NCBI GenBank assembly: GCA_026018925.1
Contig: JAKSZU010000016.1
Span: 29,416,877-29,480,876 of the forward strand
DNA from: Tupaia tana
Lineage: Eukaryota > Chordata > Mammalia > Scandentia > Tupaiidae
Direction of reading: 5' to 3'
DNA: 64,000 nt
Notes under the pieces: generated by a model
What the model was told of the DNA's origin: nothing
Databases searched by the model: none
Seen by the model: the letters and a program-made list of their open reading frames with translations, nothing else
Position numbers and translations under genes: made by a program
Part shown: positions 46,089 through 56,427 of the stretch, piece by piece
How the letters are laid out: the number at the start of each line of letters is the position of its first letter
Position numbering within the stretch: position 1 is the first letter of the stretch

Positions 46089-46137
46089 TACATATATACA
46101 TATGTATATATGTGTGTGTGTATGTGTGTGTATGTAA
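46089..46137. repeat. (TACA)n/(TG)n microsatellite at the RPL6 pseudogene 3' end
   Basis: ATACATATATACATATGTATAT then TGTGTGTGTGTATGTGTGTG. It probably grew from the pseudogene's poly(A) end. Confidence 0.85.
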
Positions 46138-46690
46138 TATTTAATTTAATTAGTTTCTTGGCAAAACATTTGGAACAGCAATTTGTGAGGATAAACTCCA
46201 TTTGTAAGGGCAAATATGAATCACAGGTAGCCCTGGACCTGAGGAACGGTCTTGATTTTTGGTAACATTTGCAAGTCCACAGCTTTCTGATCAACCTTGC
46301 GCTGCTCTGTAACCTTGTATTTCTCCTTCCCTGTGTTGAAGATCTTACTTTCCTGGTGTCTGGGCTTCCGCAGTTTCTTTTTCTTGAAGTAAGCATTGGT
46401 GAAGCATTTTGGGATTTTTCACTTTGGTAATACCAACTTTCGTGAAGGTGGTGGTGACAAATTTCTGGTGTGTTCTATGTAGTGGAACTCAATCGAGGAC
46501 CAGAGATCCAGTCACAAGTAGCATGGCATGCCCCAGACTAGGATCAGGTTTCAACTACAATGGGGCTTCCCTTTTTGGGCTTTTTAGCCTTCGGGTCACC
46601 TTTTATAACTTTGCCACTGGCATCAGCCTTCTTGGCTTCAGGTTTCTTCTCCTTAGAATCCTGCTTCACAGCTTTTTCGCCTGCCATCTT
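46138..46690 (-). pseudogene. RPL6: Processed pseudogene of ribosomal protein L6 (eL6), internally deleted
   Basis: The parent gene encodes a protein of the large (60S) ribosomal subunit. The reverse strand opens at the ATG at 46685-46687 with '[20 protein letters not shown]', the basic RPL6 N-terminus. It runs to about residue 50 ('KAKKPKKG'), where a lost base shifts frame over 'KPHCS.NLILV'. It then jumps, near 46531-46545, to the C-terminal third: 'LVTGSLVL', '[18 protein letters not shown]', '[18 protein letters not shown]', '[14 protein letters not shown]', 'ALTNGVYPHKL'. About 120 residues from the middle are missing. Stops occur within both parts. There are no introns, and the RPL6-like 3' UTR (CTAATTAAATTAAA) marks it as a retrocopy. 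It is not functional. Confidence 0.92.
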
Positions 46691-47054
46691 GTATAGTGGA
46701 AAAGAGCTTAAAATAATAGTTCCTTAAAAAAGAGTGACATCTGTTTTCAAAACTCACTTTCTTCAGACTGTCTCCAATTAAGTAATCATAGTCAGCCTTC
46801 ACATTGATGGAGAAGGCACTCAATTTGTGGTACAACCCTCTGATTTTTAGGAAATCTGTGAAAGTCCTATTACAGTCTAGCATATTTGCTTATTTTGATT
46901 ACTGTTAAAACAACCCTGATCCTCTACCATCAGTACTTCATCCCTTCATCCCAAGGCACAAATCCCAGGCCATATGTAAAAATCGTAACAGAGATAATTA
47001 CCCACGGCATTTGTAATCATTTCTGAAAATTCAGGAAGTATGTCAAATTTGTGT

Positions 47055-47089
47055 TTGTGTGTGTGTGTATGTGTGTGTGTGTGTGTGTG
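47055..47089. repeat. (TG)n microsatellite
   Basis: TG units with a single TATG interruption. Confidence 0.93.
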
Positions 47090-48615
47090 AGTATGGGACT
47101 CGGAGACCATGAAGGTGGAAATTCTGAAAGGATTAAATGAAAAGAAACAGTGAAGAGGGAAAAGAATGAGAAATTGAAAATCCAGAGGTCCTGGAGATAG
47201 TTTTTTTAAATGACTTTTGTCTTTGGCCCTGTTGACACAACTGTACAGCTTTAAAGAGTCTAAATTGCTTTTTGCCACTCTCTCAGTTAGACTCATCACA
47301 ATATTAATGGACATTGCTGAGAAATACAATATATAAAATATTTTTCCTCTCATAACCAAGCTGATCATAGAAGACCCAGATCACAACTGCTGTTGATGCA
47401 ATGCACATGTATTTTAGGATTAAGTAACTTTTCTCTTCTCCATCTGGGCTCTAAGTCTGTGCCATATGTCACCTAACAAGGTATTTTCCATTATCCTTTT
47501 AGTCAGTTCACTGCATGTTGTTCCTCCTGTCCCTTGAAAATTAGCCTGTCTGTAATCAGAAATCACTTTTACCCACAGTTCAGTGCACCTACTGTAAGTG
47601 TGGCAAGTGCTTATTTATGGGGCTGATAATTGCATTAAAACATTGAAAAGAAACAGAAAAATGGAACAGGTTAAAAAGAAAAGCACAAGCCTGAAAATCC
47701 ACAAAACCAAAATGAATTAAAAAGCTTTATGAATTAAATCGTCATTAATAGAAATTGTTTGTCAGTAGCAATGCTCCAGAATTTGTGGTCCTTAATATTC
47801 AGTTGCAATGAGATTTAAAAACCTAAGAGAGGGGGAAAAGGACCTTGAATAGTCCTTCTATGATGATGGTTTGAAAACAGCTGATTAATTTCTGTGTATC
47901 TTCTGACCTGCATTGAAATATGGTTGGTGCATAAATCTTCACTACATCTAGATAATGAAATATTATAGTAAGGAAAGCTCTCTATGCTAAATTATTGAAG
48001 AGAGAGAATTAATTACCCTTTCAAATATGGATACTATTCTGATATTTGAAATCAGAGCAAACAAGTCTGATCTCTTTTTACAGAGTCTTGCTGAATGGTA
48101 TAAACGGGTAGAATGTGGCATTGTGGTTCTGTTACACAATTTAGTCAATTTAGGAGTGATGGAGTTGACAGATAGTTCACTGTTTCATCCTCAAATGTTT
48201 CCCCACATATAGAATTTTCTAAATACTTTTTTAATGGCACAGTGCAAAACACTTTTTCTTTAAAAGAAGCTGGAATTTTGGGGGTGAAAATAAAGTAAAA
48301 CATTTACCAATAAATCAAAAGCAATAGTAATATAGGAATGGGAAATCAAATTGTCATATAGGAATGCCAATACCCAACAACAGGCTCTCATGTAAATGTG
48401 AGCCAGAGACAATGCATCAAACCTGATAGTAAACATAATCCAGAAGAAAAAAATCCAAAGAAAAACAACATAAACGTTCACATCTTAGGAGGCATAAAAT
48501 GCAGAAAATTAGAAAATCAAAACCACAGGAGAAAATCTCCATCACTACCTTTTTAGCCGGTATTCTTTAAGTAGTCCATCTTAATTCTGCAGCAGAGGCA
48601 AGTTCTTACCTGACT

Positions 48616-48675
48616 GACTGAATCACTCCTTTCTACAGCTCTGTAGACTGAATCACTCTTTTCTACAGCTCCGTA
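48616..48675. repeat. Tandem duplication, 30-bp unit
   Basis: GACTGAATCACTC[C/T]TTTCTACAGCTC[T/C]GTA occurs twice, back to back, with two mismatches. Confidence 0.95.
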
Positions 48676-49534
48676 GACCTAAGTGGGGGGGAGGGAGGGA
48701 TAATGAAGTATAATCAGTCTTTCAATTTGAGACAAATATTTTATGCTAACCTATAGTCTTTTAAAACTGCTTTTTTTTTAAAGAAAAAAAGTGAAATGAA
48801 CAACCTGTAACAGTAAAGTCAGTGAGATTAAGTTTGTGTTATTTGTTCCTGCAAATTGCTCATTGTGCTTACTGACCTAAAGTGAAAGCAGAAGTGAAAC
48901 TTAGTTGTGAGGGACTTGCTAAATTCTCATCAGAGTAAAATGGTATTACTGCATTAATCGATTCTGATTTCTACCACATCTGTGGAAGTAAGATTTTACT
49001 AGTTGGTCTCTATTACCCTAGGAATTTTGATACTTGATAGCTACCTGTTTTATCCATATACATTGACTTGGTAGTGGAAAGGAGAAAGAAAATGATTATC
49101 CTTCTACTATAAAAATTCTACTAGGGGCATAATGTCAGGATTACTTTGGAAATCTTAGTCTGTTTTACTTAGGTGCAACATTAGTGAGTTGCTCTAGTCA
49201 AATGCTTGCTGAAATCCATTTTCTGTTTGTTAACAGTTTAATTAATTTAGCCAAACAATAAAAACTGGGTTCCAAGTTAATGTTTTAGATGATTTCTTTT
49301 CATCATTGCCAGTGGTGTTGGATTTATGGATTAGAAACACTAAGGAATATTCTATTGTAAATGGAAGACATAACCTCATTTCTACAGTCCTTGCATGCAT
49401 TAGCCTAACCCAACTGTTGGTAAACAGTAGCCCTTTGGCCAAGTTGTTACCTGTTTTTATATGACTTGAGAGCTAAGAATGGTTTTACCTTTTTAAATGG
49501 TTGAAGAACATCAAGACAAGAGTATTTCATGACA

Positions 49535-49755
49535 GTAAAATTATATAAAAGTCAAATTTCAGTACTGATAATAAAGTTGTATTGGAATACAGCCATGTAT
49601 ATTTGTTTTCATACTGCCTACAGCTTCTTTTACAGTGCAATGGCAGAGGTGAGTCCCTGGAATGGGGAAGGTATGGCTGCACATCTTAAAATATTTACTA
49701 CCTGGCCCTTTAAGAGAAGTTCATTGACCACTGGTATAGACTGTAATTTATTTCA
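49535..49755. mobile_element. hAT-Charlie (MER1-type) nonautonomous DNA transposon remnant
   Basis: TTGTATTGGAATACAGCCATG, ACTGCCTACAGCTTCTTTTAC, GTGCAATGGCAGAGGTGAGT, TTAAAATATTTACTACCTGG and CCCTTTAAGAGAAGTTCATTG follow a very common mammalian hAT element ('GGAATACAGCCATGC ... AAAATATTTACTATCTGGCCCTTTACAG'). It is a diverged element with no coding capacity. Confidence 0.7.
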
Positions 49756-49759
49756 TCTG

Positions 49760-50110
49760 GGGGGTAGGGGTAGGGATATAATGAGACAGGATCTTAATAA
49801 TTGAGGCTGATTAATAATATAGGTGACTGCTAGCTTTTCAGATCACTAAAATAAAAATGACTATATTTTATTCTGGAGTCACTAGATCACTTATGGCAAA
49901 ACATGAGGAACCAACTCATGAACAAATGAAGTCTTTAACTATCTCTGTTAGCAGTTCTAGGTGGCTTCATTGCTCTATCATAGGTACTTATCGAATCTAC
50001 TTTTAGTCTGATAATAAGTCTTCAAAACTATCTTTAATATTTGATAAAGATATGTAGAAAATGACTAATATGGAAATTAAAAATAACCCTTCAAAGAAGC
50101 AAAACATAAT
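49760..50110. other. Unassigned AT-rich DNA
   Basis: No repeat or gene recognised. Confidence 0.5.
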
Positions 50111-50111
50111 A

Positions 50112-50205
50112 CCCAAGTGTCTTCAAAAAGTGAATAGAAAAGATATATTATGAAATAACCATACATAAATTTAAAAAATTTTTATACCAGAATAAACTCA
50201 TACTT
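50112..50205. mobile_element. Mariner-like MITE, TTCAAAAAGTTCATGG type, cut off by a TG array
   Basis: GTGTCTTCAAAAAGTGAATAG, ATATTATGAAATAACCATAC, CAGAATAAACTCATACTT. The expected right terminus (CCATTTTTCCATGAACTTTTTGAAG) is absent and replaced by (TG)n at 50204 onward. Confidence 0.7.
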
Positions 50206-50330
50206 TGTGTGTGTGTATGTGTGTGTGTATATGTGTATATATGTACACTTTATGTAAATAAATATATATTTATGTATATAGATACACATATACACACTTT
50301 ATGTAAATAAATATATATTTATCCATCCAT
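50204..50330. repeat. TG/TA-rich simple sequence with a 29-bp repeat
   Basis: (TG)n, TATATG runs, and two copies of CACTTTATGTAAATAAATAT + ATATTTAT (near 50246 and 50295). Confidence 0.85.
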
Positions 50331-50333
50331 AAT

Positions 50334-50420
50334 ATTAAGTTGCCAGAAAAGTCATGACTCATTTTTAAATAGAAAAACATAGAAAAGCATGTCGTGACTT
50401 TTCCGACAATTCAACATATA
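50334..50420. mobile_element. Mariner-like MITE, GTCATGAC type
   Basis: Left TTAAGTTGCCAGAAAAGTCA + TGACTCA, right CATGTCGTGACTTTTCCGAC + AATTCAACA, with a short ATTTTTAAATAGAAAAACAT centre. About 80 bp and palindromic, the cleanest single copy of this family in the window. Confidence 0.75.
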
Positions 50421-50739
50421 AGTGGACAGGTATAAAGTCTACTTTTCATCTTGTAAGATGACTTTGAGACTATTCTTAATCTTTAGCAAGAATTTCCAGA
50501 ACATCAGCTCAAAATAGAATAAATACAAACAACTCTTCAAAGAAACAAAACATAATATTTAAGTGTATTTATAATAATCTTTAAGACCTTATATGAAATA
50601 CAAAAAAAGAACGTGTTTATATGAAGCATATGTATAATGCTTAAGCATTTATAAAATGTTTAAGATACAACTAATGTATATTTTTAATGAAAGGATGTAT
50701 AGTGAATACATATAACCATATAGACTCATATATGTTCAG

Positions 50740-51340
50740 TAAATGATGAATCTTGTCCAGGGAAGGATCTGGTACTTGTCCTTGGTTTCTGGGAGATAAT
50801 CTCTAAGTCCTTTAAATGTCCTGTCTGGTATGGTACCATTGTTTACTCGGGGTCTTTGGACTGCACAAGATAGTTTTACACTAACAATGTGATCTACTGG
50901 GGGAGGCCTCGGGCCTTGCACTATCAACACAGCTTCTGGAAGGGCTGGAGACACAGGTTAGCTCCACGTAAGCCATGCTTATGTAACTGAGTCCTAATAA
51001 ACACTCTGGACAACAAGACATGGTGAGTTGCTTTTGTTGCCACTCTGCATACATGTCACATGTTGTTTCTGGGATACGGAAGCACTGTCCACAAACCACC
51101 ACTGGCAGAGGACCACTGAAAACTACGCACTTGGAATATTCCTGACTCCTGTCCCCTTTGCCTCTTCCTTTATCTCATTTTAATATATATCCTTTCATTA
51201 TAATAAACCATAACTGCGAGTATAAAAGCATTTATGAATGTTGTGAATCCTTCCAGCAAATCATCAAACCTGAGGGGGGTGGGTTATCTGAACTTGCAAC
51301 TGGTACCAGAAGTGAGGGTAGTCCTGGGGACCCCAAACAT
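50740..51340 (+). mobile_element. LTR-like element with possible primer-binding region
   Basis: Features of a retroviral LTR: CCTAATAAACACTCTGGAC and a second TATAATAAACCATAACTGCG (polyadenylation signals). The 3' part is GTTGTGAATCCTTCCAGC, ATCATCAAACCTGAGGGGGG, then TTGCAACTGGTACCAGAAGT + GAGGGTAGTCCTGGGGACCCC. The last phrase resembles the LTR end and primer-binding region of ERVL/ERV1-type elements. The 5' edge and family are uncertain. No gag, pol or env sequence follows. Confidence 0.5.
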
Positions 51341-51344
51341 GAAA

Positions 51345-51648
51345 ATAGATATAATTTTTAATACATATATACATATATACCGCAAAATTATGCTACTGCT
51401 TATGAAGATTGTCAGAGTTAGGGGGACATGACCTGTAGTTTCAAGGATACTGACGTATTTCTAGATCTGGTGGTGGTTAAATAGGTATTAACATATCAGT
51501 GTTATTTATGCTGTACATATATATTTTATATACTATGCTTATTGCTCAATATTTTACAAAATCTCAATATTTAAAATTAGTGTCTCAATATTTTAAAAAA
51601 TGAGGCACAACTCTCCATAGGTTGTTCTACACACACATACCTGTGTAC

Positions 51649-51679
<31 letters not shown>

Positions 51680-51698
51680 GTTCAGTGCAGCGACTAAA
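51345..51698. other. AT-rich DNA with a CA array
   Basis: (CA)n at 51643-51680, otherwise nothing recognised. Confidence 0.6.
51643..51680. repeat. (CA)n microsatellite
   Basis: CA units interrupted once by AAAC. Confidence 0.93.
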
Positions 51699-51713
51699 GA
51701 ATTCAGCTACACA

Positions 51714-51984
51714 GGACCAGCAGTTAGCGTAATGGCTATGTTGCTGGACTCCCACGTAGTCGACTGCGGTTCGCATCCCGGACCTGGTGGCTTAAAACTC
51801 ACGCCGGGCGCGTGCGTGTATGTGCCCAAGATCCCGAGAGGAGAACGGAGAAGGAATTGCGGCGTGGCCATCCCCCCGGGGGGTGATTTCTCACTTTCTG
51901 TCTCTCTGTCTCTCTTTGTCTGTCTGGGGAGCGCTCACGCCCTATAGTGAAAACCTCTCAAAAAAAAAAAAAAAAAAAAAAAAA
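51714..51984 (+). mobile_element. Young full-length tRNA-derived SINE, near-consensus
   Basis: Flanked by the perfect 15-bp repeat GAATTCAGCTACACA (51699-51713 and 51985-51999). Head GGACCAGCAGTTAGCGTAATGG, box B-like CTGCGGTTCGCATCCCGGAC, body ACGCCGGGCGCGTGCGTGTA, CCATCCCCCCGGGGGGTGAT, 3' end GCGCTCACGCCCTATAGTGA + AAACCTCTC with a pure A tail of about 25. Intact CpGs and tail point to a recent event. A good stand-in for the family consensus. Confidence 0.95.
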
Positions 51985-51999
51985 GAATTCAGCTACACA

Positions 52000-52555
52000 A
52001 AAGACTATTCTGTCCTTAGTCTTATTATTCAGGGTCTATAATCCTTTTATCATAAGTAAGCTGTCACTAACACCCATTTAAATTGTAGATATGCCCTCCT
52101 GTCTGATTTTCAGCCATTCTCTTGATAAATACACCAAGCATTTTATAAAAGTATTATTTCAGCTGTTTACAACAATTTGTTCAAGAAGAGGAATAAACAA
52201 AATGCCCCCGAGATCACTTTATCTTAGCTTAGTTGTTCAGAGATCATGATCACAATTCTCCTGGTCAAGTGAGAGAATATTGGTTTTGATTTGTTTTATT
52301 TTCTGTTTGCTGGAGTCTTGCAAATTCTGTCCCTCTGCTTACATGTGTATCTTAGAATGGATACAAGATAAATTACTGTTTTGACTTGGTCTTAGCCATA
52401 TGAACCCTGTCTGGAAAGGTTAGATCAAATGGCTTTAAAATCTTAGCCATCATCTAGAGTCATGTATGATTCTAACTATAAACTATAACTGTCTCCATGG
52501 ATAGGAATCGGGATTTCTATCAGTACCTACTCTAGTTCTAGAAATAATATGTGCC
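52000..52555. other. Unassigned DNA
   Basis: No repeat or gene recognised. Confidence 0.5.
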
Positions 52556-52575
52556 TAGGTAAATAATTTTTTAAA

Positions 52576-52846
52576 AATTGCCAGAGAGTGCATGTATTTG
52601 CCAGAGAGAGACAGAAAGCCAGAGAAAAGGAGGAGAGGAGCAAAGCAACCCCCCCATCCCCACCGCCCGGTGAGGTGTGGTTGTGCTGAAATTCCTTCTC
52701 CTCCATTTATCCACCCTGTAGAGATTTTGGGCATGTATGCACACATCTCTAGGGTGTTTTTCAAATCCCAGGGTCTGGATTCAAACCATGTGGTTGGCCA
52801 TATGGGATCCTACTTCCTTAACCACCTGGCAGCAGGGCTATCCCCA
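52576..52846 (-). mobile_element. tRNA-derived SINE, intermediate family
   Basis: The 20-bp direct repeat TAGGTAAATAATTTTTTAAA (52556-52575 and 52847-52866) fixes the limits. TTGCCAGAGAGTGCATG, AGAGAGACAGAAAGCC, a C-rich CCCCCCCATCCCCACCGCCC stretch, CTCCTCCATTTATCCACCC, head GGATTCAAACCATGTGGTTG + GCCATATGGGATCC. The perfect 20-bp duplication is notable for a family that otherwise looks older. Confidence 0.88.
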
Positions 52847-53049
52847 TAGGTAAATAATTTTTTAAAGACTGATCACAAGTAGGACTCAAACATATCAATA
52901 GTCAGCCTCCTGAACTCACAGAGGGATGTGTTCAGACCCAGTTCATGGCCCGTTTATAGTCATTACACATTTATGCAGCACATGCAATGTTGTCACACAC
53001 CATCATCTGCCATGAGGGAAGAGAAGTTCTAAAATAGTGTATGATTGTT

Positions 53050-53319
53050 GGAACCAACAGTTGGCGTAATGGCTATGTCACTGGACTCCCATGTAGCCGA
53101 CTGCGGTTCGAGTCCTCGACACAGTGGCTGAAACTCACGCTGGGCGTGTGTGCGTGTGTGCCCAAGATCCCAAAGGAGATGGAGGAGAAGGGATTGTGGC
53201 ATGGCTATCCCCCCGGGGGGTGATTTCTCACTTTCTGTCTCTCTGTCTCTCTCTGTCTTTCTGGTGAGTACACAGACCTTATAGCCAAAAAAAAATTTCA
53301 AAAAAAAAAAAAAAAAGCA
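53050..53319 (+). mobile_element. tRNA-derived SINE, GCCCTATAG family, young
   Basis: TATGATTGTT flanks it (53040-53049 and 53320-53329). Head ACCAACAGTTGGCGTAATGG, CTGCGGTTCGAGTCCTCGAC, CATGGCTATCCCCCCGGGGG, end ACAGACCTTATAGCCAAAAA with A-rich tail. The 3' GCCCTATAG is mutated to ACCTTATAG. Confidence 0.92.
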
Positions 53320-53329
53320 TATGATTGTT

Positions 53330-54090
53330 TATAACCAGATCATTGAACTTCTTTAGCAGTTGTCAGGGCTTAGTGTCTGGCAAATCTGATGACAGCCTGA
53401 AAATATGGATGTTGTATATGGTCATAGTAAGGTAAAACAACTTAAAATATTTATTTAATCTCTTAAAATATCAAATCAATTTACTGACACTTGAAAAATC
53501 TGAAAATCAACACAAGTTTTCTTACACGTTGGGATCTATGGATATGTCTTATAAAATAATGTAATTATAAGCAATACAAACAAAAAATATTATAACGATG
53601 GTTGACATTCTGAGTAGAACAATCAAAATATGCCGAAGAAGAAGAGTTTTGCTACAGGCCTATCAAAGTGGTCTACCCTGATCCAGGGATACAGAACAGA
53701 CTGAAGACAGTAACTTGCTAGGTCATCTTATAAAGTACCTGTCTTTAAAGTCACCCAGATTGACTGTCACAAGTCAATGCTTGGCAATTACATTACCTGG
53801 CCTCATCTGATTCTATTGTTCATATGGCCTTGAATAATCAGGCCACTGTCATCGATTAGTGGCTTGTTCTGGCCAACTGAACAACTCAATCAAATTGACC
53901 CTGTGGCAACTTGTCTCATTGCTTAGGAAATAGCAGTTAGAATTTCCCCAAAGCCTGACATTAGCCATATATGGGCTTCTAAAAAGCTAAATATGAGGAC
54001 TCTTTCAAATAAAGAACATGGTTGTAGAGACCAAATTATTGGGTAGCACGATCATGTATTTCAGACAGGGGGAATAGAGGTTCTCGGTTC
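53330..54090. other. Unassigned DNA
   Basis: No repeat or gene recognised. Confidence 0.5.
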
Positions 54091-54092
54091 AC

Positions 54093-54475
54093 TCAATGGA
54101 ACCTATAGAAACTCTGATTCCTAGGTCCCACTTCAGAAATAGTGATTCAGTATTCTGTGTTGGAGTTTCAGGAACATGCACTTTAAAAAATTTTGCTAGA
54201 AGATACGTAGCAGAGAGAAAAAGATCCCCCCATCCCCCATCCTCTGGGGTTGATGATGCTACAATCTCTTCTACTCCATTTCTCTCCCCTTTCAGGGTTT
54301 TGAGCACACACAGAGATGTGTCTGGCTTGTTTTTCAAGCTGTTGGGTCTGAGACTCAAATATCACAGTCATCCATGGGAAATTAAGCTGTCTTAACCACC
54401 ATGCCACCGGCTGGCCCTAGGAATATGTATTTTTAAATAAGTACCCAATGATTCTGATATGGATGGTCTCAGAGA
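54093..54475. mobile_element. MER5-like hAT-Charlie remnant split by a SINE
   Basis: ACCTATAGAAACTCTGATTC, AGGTCCCACTTCAGAAATAG, GATTCAGTATTCTGTGTTGG, GAACATGCACTTT (54093-54187), then after the SINE GGAATATGTATTTTTAAATA, CCCAATGATTCTGATATGGA (54418-54470). The order follows MER5A's 'CCCAGACCTACTGAATCAGAATCT ... ATTTTAACAAG ... GTGATTCTGATGCA'. Confidence 0.65.
54190..54417 (-). mobile_element. tRNA-derived SINE, intermediate family
   Basis: AAAATTTTGCTAGAAGATAC, a CCCCCCATCCCCCATCC stretch, TCTACTCCATTTCTCTCCCC, GTCTGGCTTGTTTTTCAAGC, head GAGACTCAAATATCACAG, ending CATGCCACCGGCTGGCCC. AGGAACATGCACTTT before and AGGAATATGTATTTT after are a diverged target duplication. Confidence 0.75.
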
Positions 54476-54479
54476 ACTT

Positions 54480-55135
54480 TACAGAAACATGAAGTTTCTT
54501 TTTGTTTAGCAGCCAAACCTAAACTGCTTCTAAACTAAAGGGAATGGTGGGTCCTACTATCAACGTAGAACTCATGTGCTATGCTAGGATTTTTTAGCAG
54601 CCTCACACTCTAGTACCCTATAGAAAAGGTTACACTGGCTAAATGAGTTCACAAGCCAGAAAACTCACTTGGCTAAAGTATAAATGGTACTTACTTGTTT
54701 ATATACCTTCAAGGATATAAATGATGTGACCCTCCCCCCAAATTTTATTAACATCATGCCAGTGAATTCCCTAAAGTTCCTAGAGAATACTCTTGGCAGA
54801 TTTCTTTCCCCATACTTTACATTGCTATGGCCGTCATTACCTTACTGCTGTCAAATAAAATCGTGAGCAGCTGGACTGAACTGGATTACGTTTGTGGACT
54901 ATATTAAAATACTTCACATTGTTAATAAATGGAGGCAATTAAAGGTTAAGTATTTGGCTCATCTAGCCCTTAGAATAATAACTGATTATAATGACAGGTT
55001 AAATTTAGTTTTCCAATTTAAATTTGGCATTCCTAGTTATTAAAAGTCTAAGAGTGCTTTCCATTTCCTGTTGAACATGTAAGAAGCTCTAGGAAGTAAG
55101 CACTCCATTCTATCAAAAAGTAAAAAAAATAGAAC
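54480..55135. other. Unassigned DNA
   Basis: No repeat or gene recognised. Confidence 0.45.
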
Positions 55136-55907
55136 AAATGGAAGAATCAAGAATTCTTCTTAGATCCTGAAGAGAAATGGGGTAACAGGGCAAACCACTG
55201 CCCCTCACACTGGAGACACGTCATAGGCAGAGAATCACAACACACGGGAACAAAAACCTCCATTGGAGCCAGTGCTGGGGTAGGAAAACTGGATCTATAA
55301 CTGATAAATTGCTGGAGAATTGATGTGGATAAGTCTGAAAACCAAAAACTCCATGGGAACTCAGTCATAGGAGGTCCCCTAGGGTACCCTAAAATTTACA
55401 TTCAGGAGCTTGACCAAATTTTCACAGCAAGTATCCTAGAACATCTGGCATTGACAGGGGAAAAGAAAACATTTTGGATATGCCAAAGCACACGGTTCTT
55501 CAGGTCTGCTCTTAGGAGAAACTAGCTAATCAGAGCTTAAAGGGCTGCAGTTTTATCAGAAATTAACTGGTCTTGGAGTAGATAAATGTATGATTCTAAT
55601 AGCTATAGCCTTCCTCACAGAAGGGGCATACTCAACTCTAGACCACTCTGGCCTTCCATGTGGAGAAAAAAATGCTCAACTCTAGTCTACTATAACCATT
55701 ATGTCTCAGTCAATAGGGGAGGAACAAAAATGAGAAGCATTTGTGAAGCTCACCATCCAGGGACACAGACTCCATAAAAGACTAAGACCTAATCTGAGGA
55801 CTGCAGAATGCTTTCCCTTCCCTCACATTTCATTACCTGCATTACTTCAGCCTTTCCAGCAGTTTCTTTTACCCAATACATTATATTCCACTATCAAGAG
55901 AAAACTA

Positions 55908-56184
55908 GGGACCAGCAGTTAGCATAATGGCTATGTCGCTGGACTCCCACGTCCCGGACCTGGTGACTTAAAGCACGCTGGGCGCGTGTGTGTACATGCC
56001 CAAGATCCTAAGAGGAGAATGGAGAAGAAGGGATTGTGACATGGCCATCCCCTCTGGGGGGTGATTTCTCGCTTTCTATTCTCTCTGTCTCTCTCTGTCT
56101 GTCTGGTGAGCGCACACGCCCTGTGGCAAAAACCTCTCCAGAAAAAAAAAATAAAAAAGAAAGAAATTTAGAAGAAAAAAAAAA
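55908..56184 (+). mobile_element. tRNA-derived SINE lacking the box B segment
   Basis: AAGAGAAAACTA flanks it (55896-55907 and 56185-56196). Head GGGACCAGCAGTTAGCATAA + TGGCTATGTCGCTGGACTCC is near consensus. However, CCCACGT joins directly to CCCGGACCTGG, so some 20 bases including GACTGCGGTTCGAGT are gone. The remainder is normal (GGGCGCGTGTGTGTACATGC, CCATCCCCTCTGGGGGGTG, GCACACGCCCTGTGGCAAAA). The tail carries AAAT, AAAG and TTTAGAAG interruptions. Confidence 0.9.
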
Positions 56185-56427
56185 AAGAGAAAACTACAAG
56201 GCATGCTAATAGGCAAAAAACATAGTTTGAAGAGACAGGAAGCATCAAGACAAGACATGGCAGGAAGTTGTAATTATCAGACAGGAAATACAAAACAATT
56301 CTGGTTAATAAGCTAAAGGAGCTAACAAATAAAGTAGACAGCATGCAAGAACAGATGGGCAATGTAAGAAGAGAGATGAAAATTCTAAGAAAGAATAAGA
56401 AATGATAGAGATCAAAAGCACTGTAAC

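Larger units (their letters stand above)
46700..49534. other. Unassigned DNA; no gene seen
   Basis: About 2.8 kb. A (TG)n lies at 47055-47089 and a 30-bp tandem duplication at 48616-48675. 47580-47830 is repeat-free with AT-rich homeodomain-like words (GATAATTGCATTAAAAC, ATGAATTAAAAAGC, CGTCATTAATAG). It resembles conserved noncoding DNA, but conservation cannot be judged here. Reading frames such as 46946-47368 include the microsatellite and are not convincing. Confidence 0.4.

Noticed and set aside
45842-46396. 184-codon reverse and 130-codon forward frames
   Set aside because: The open stretch comes from a TA/CA microsatellite joined to the RPL6 pseudogene; no real protein.
51714-51790. 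tRNA gene suggested by box A- and box B-like words
   Set aside because: The stems do not pair as a real tRNA and the sequence continues into a SINE body and A tail. It is a tRNA-derived SINE head.
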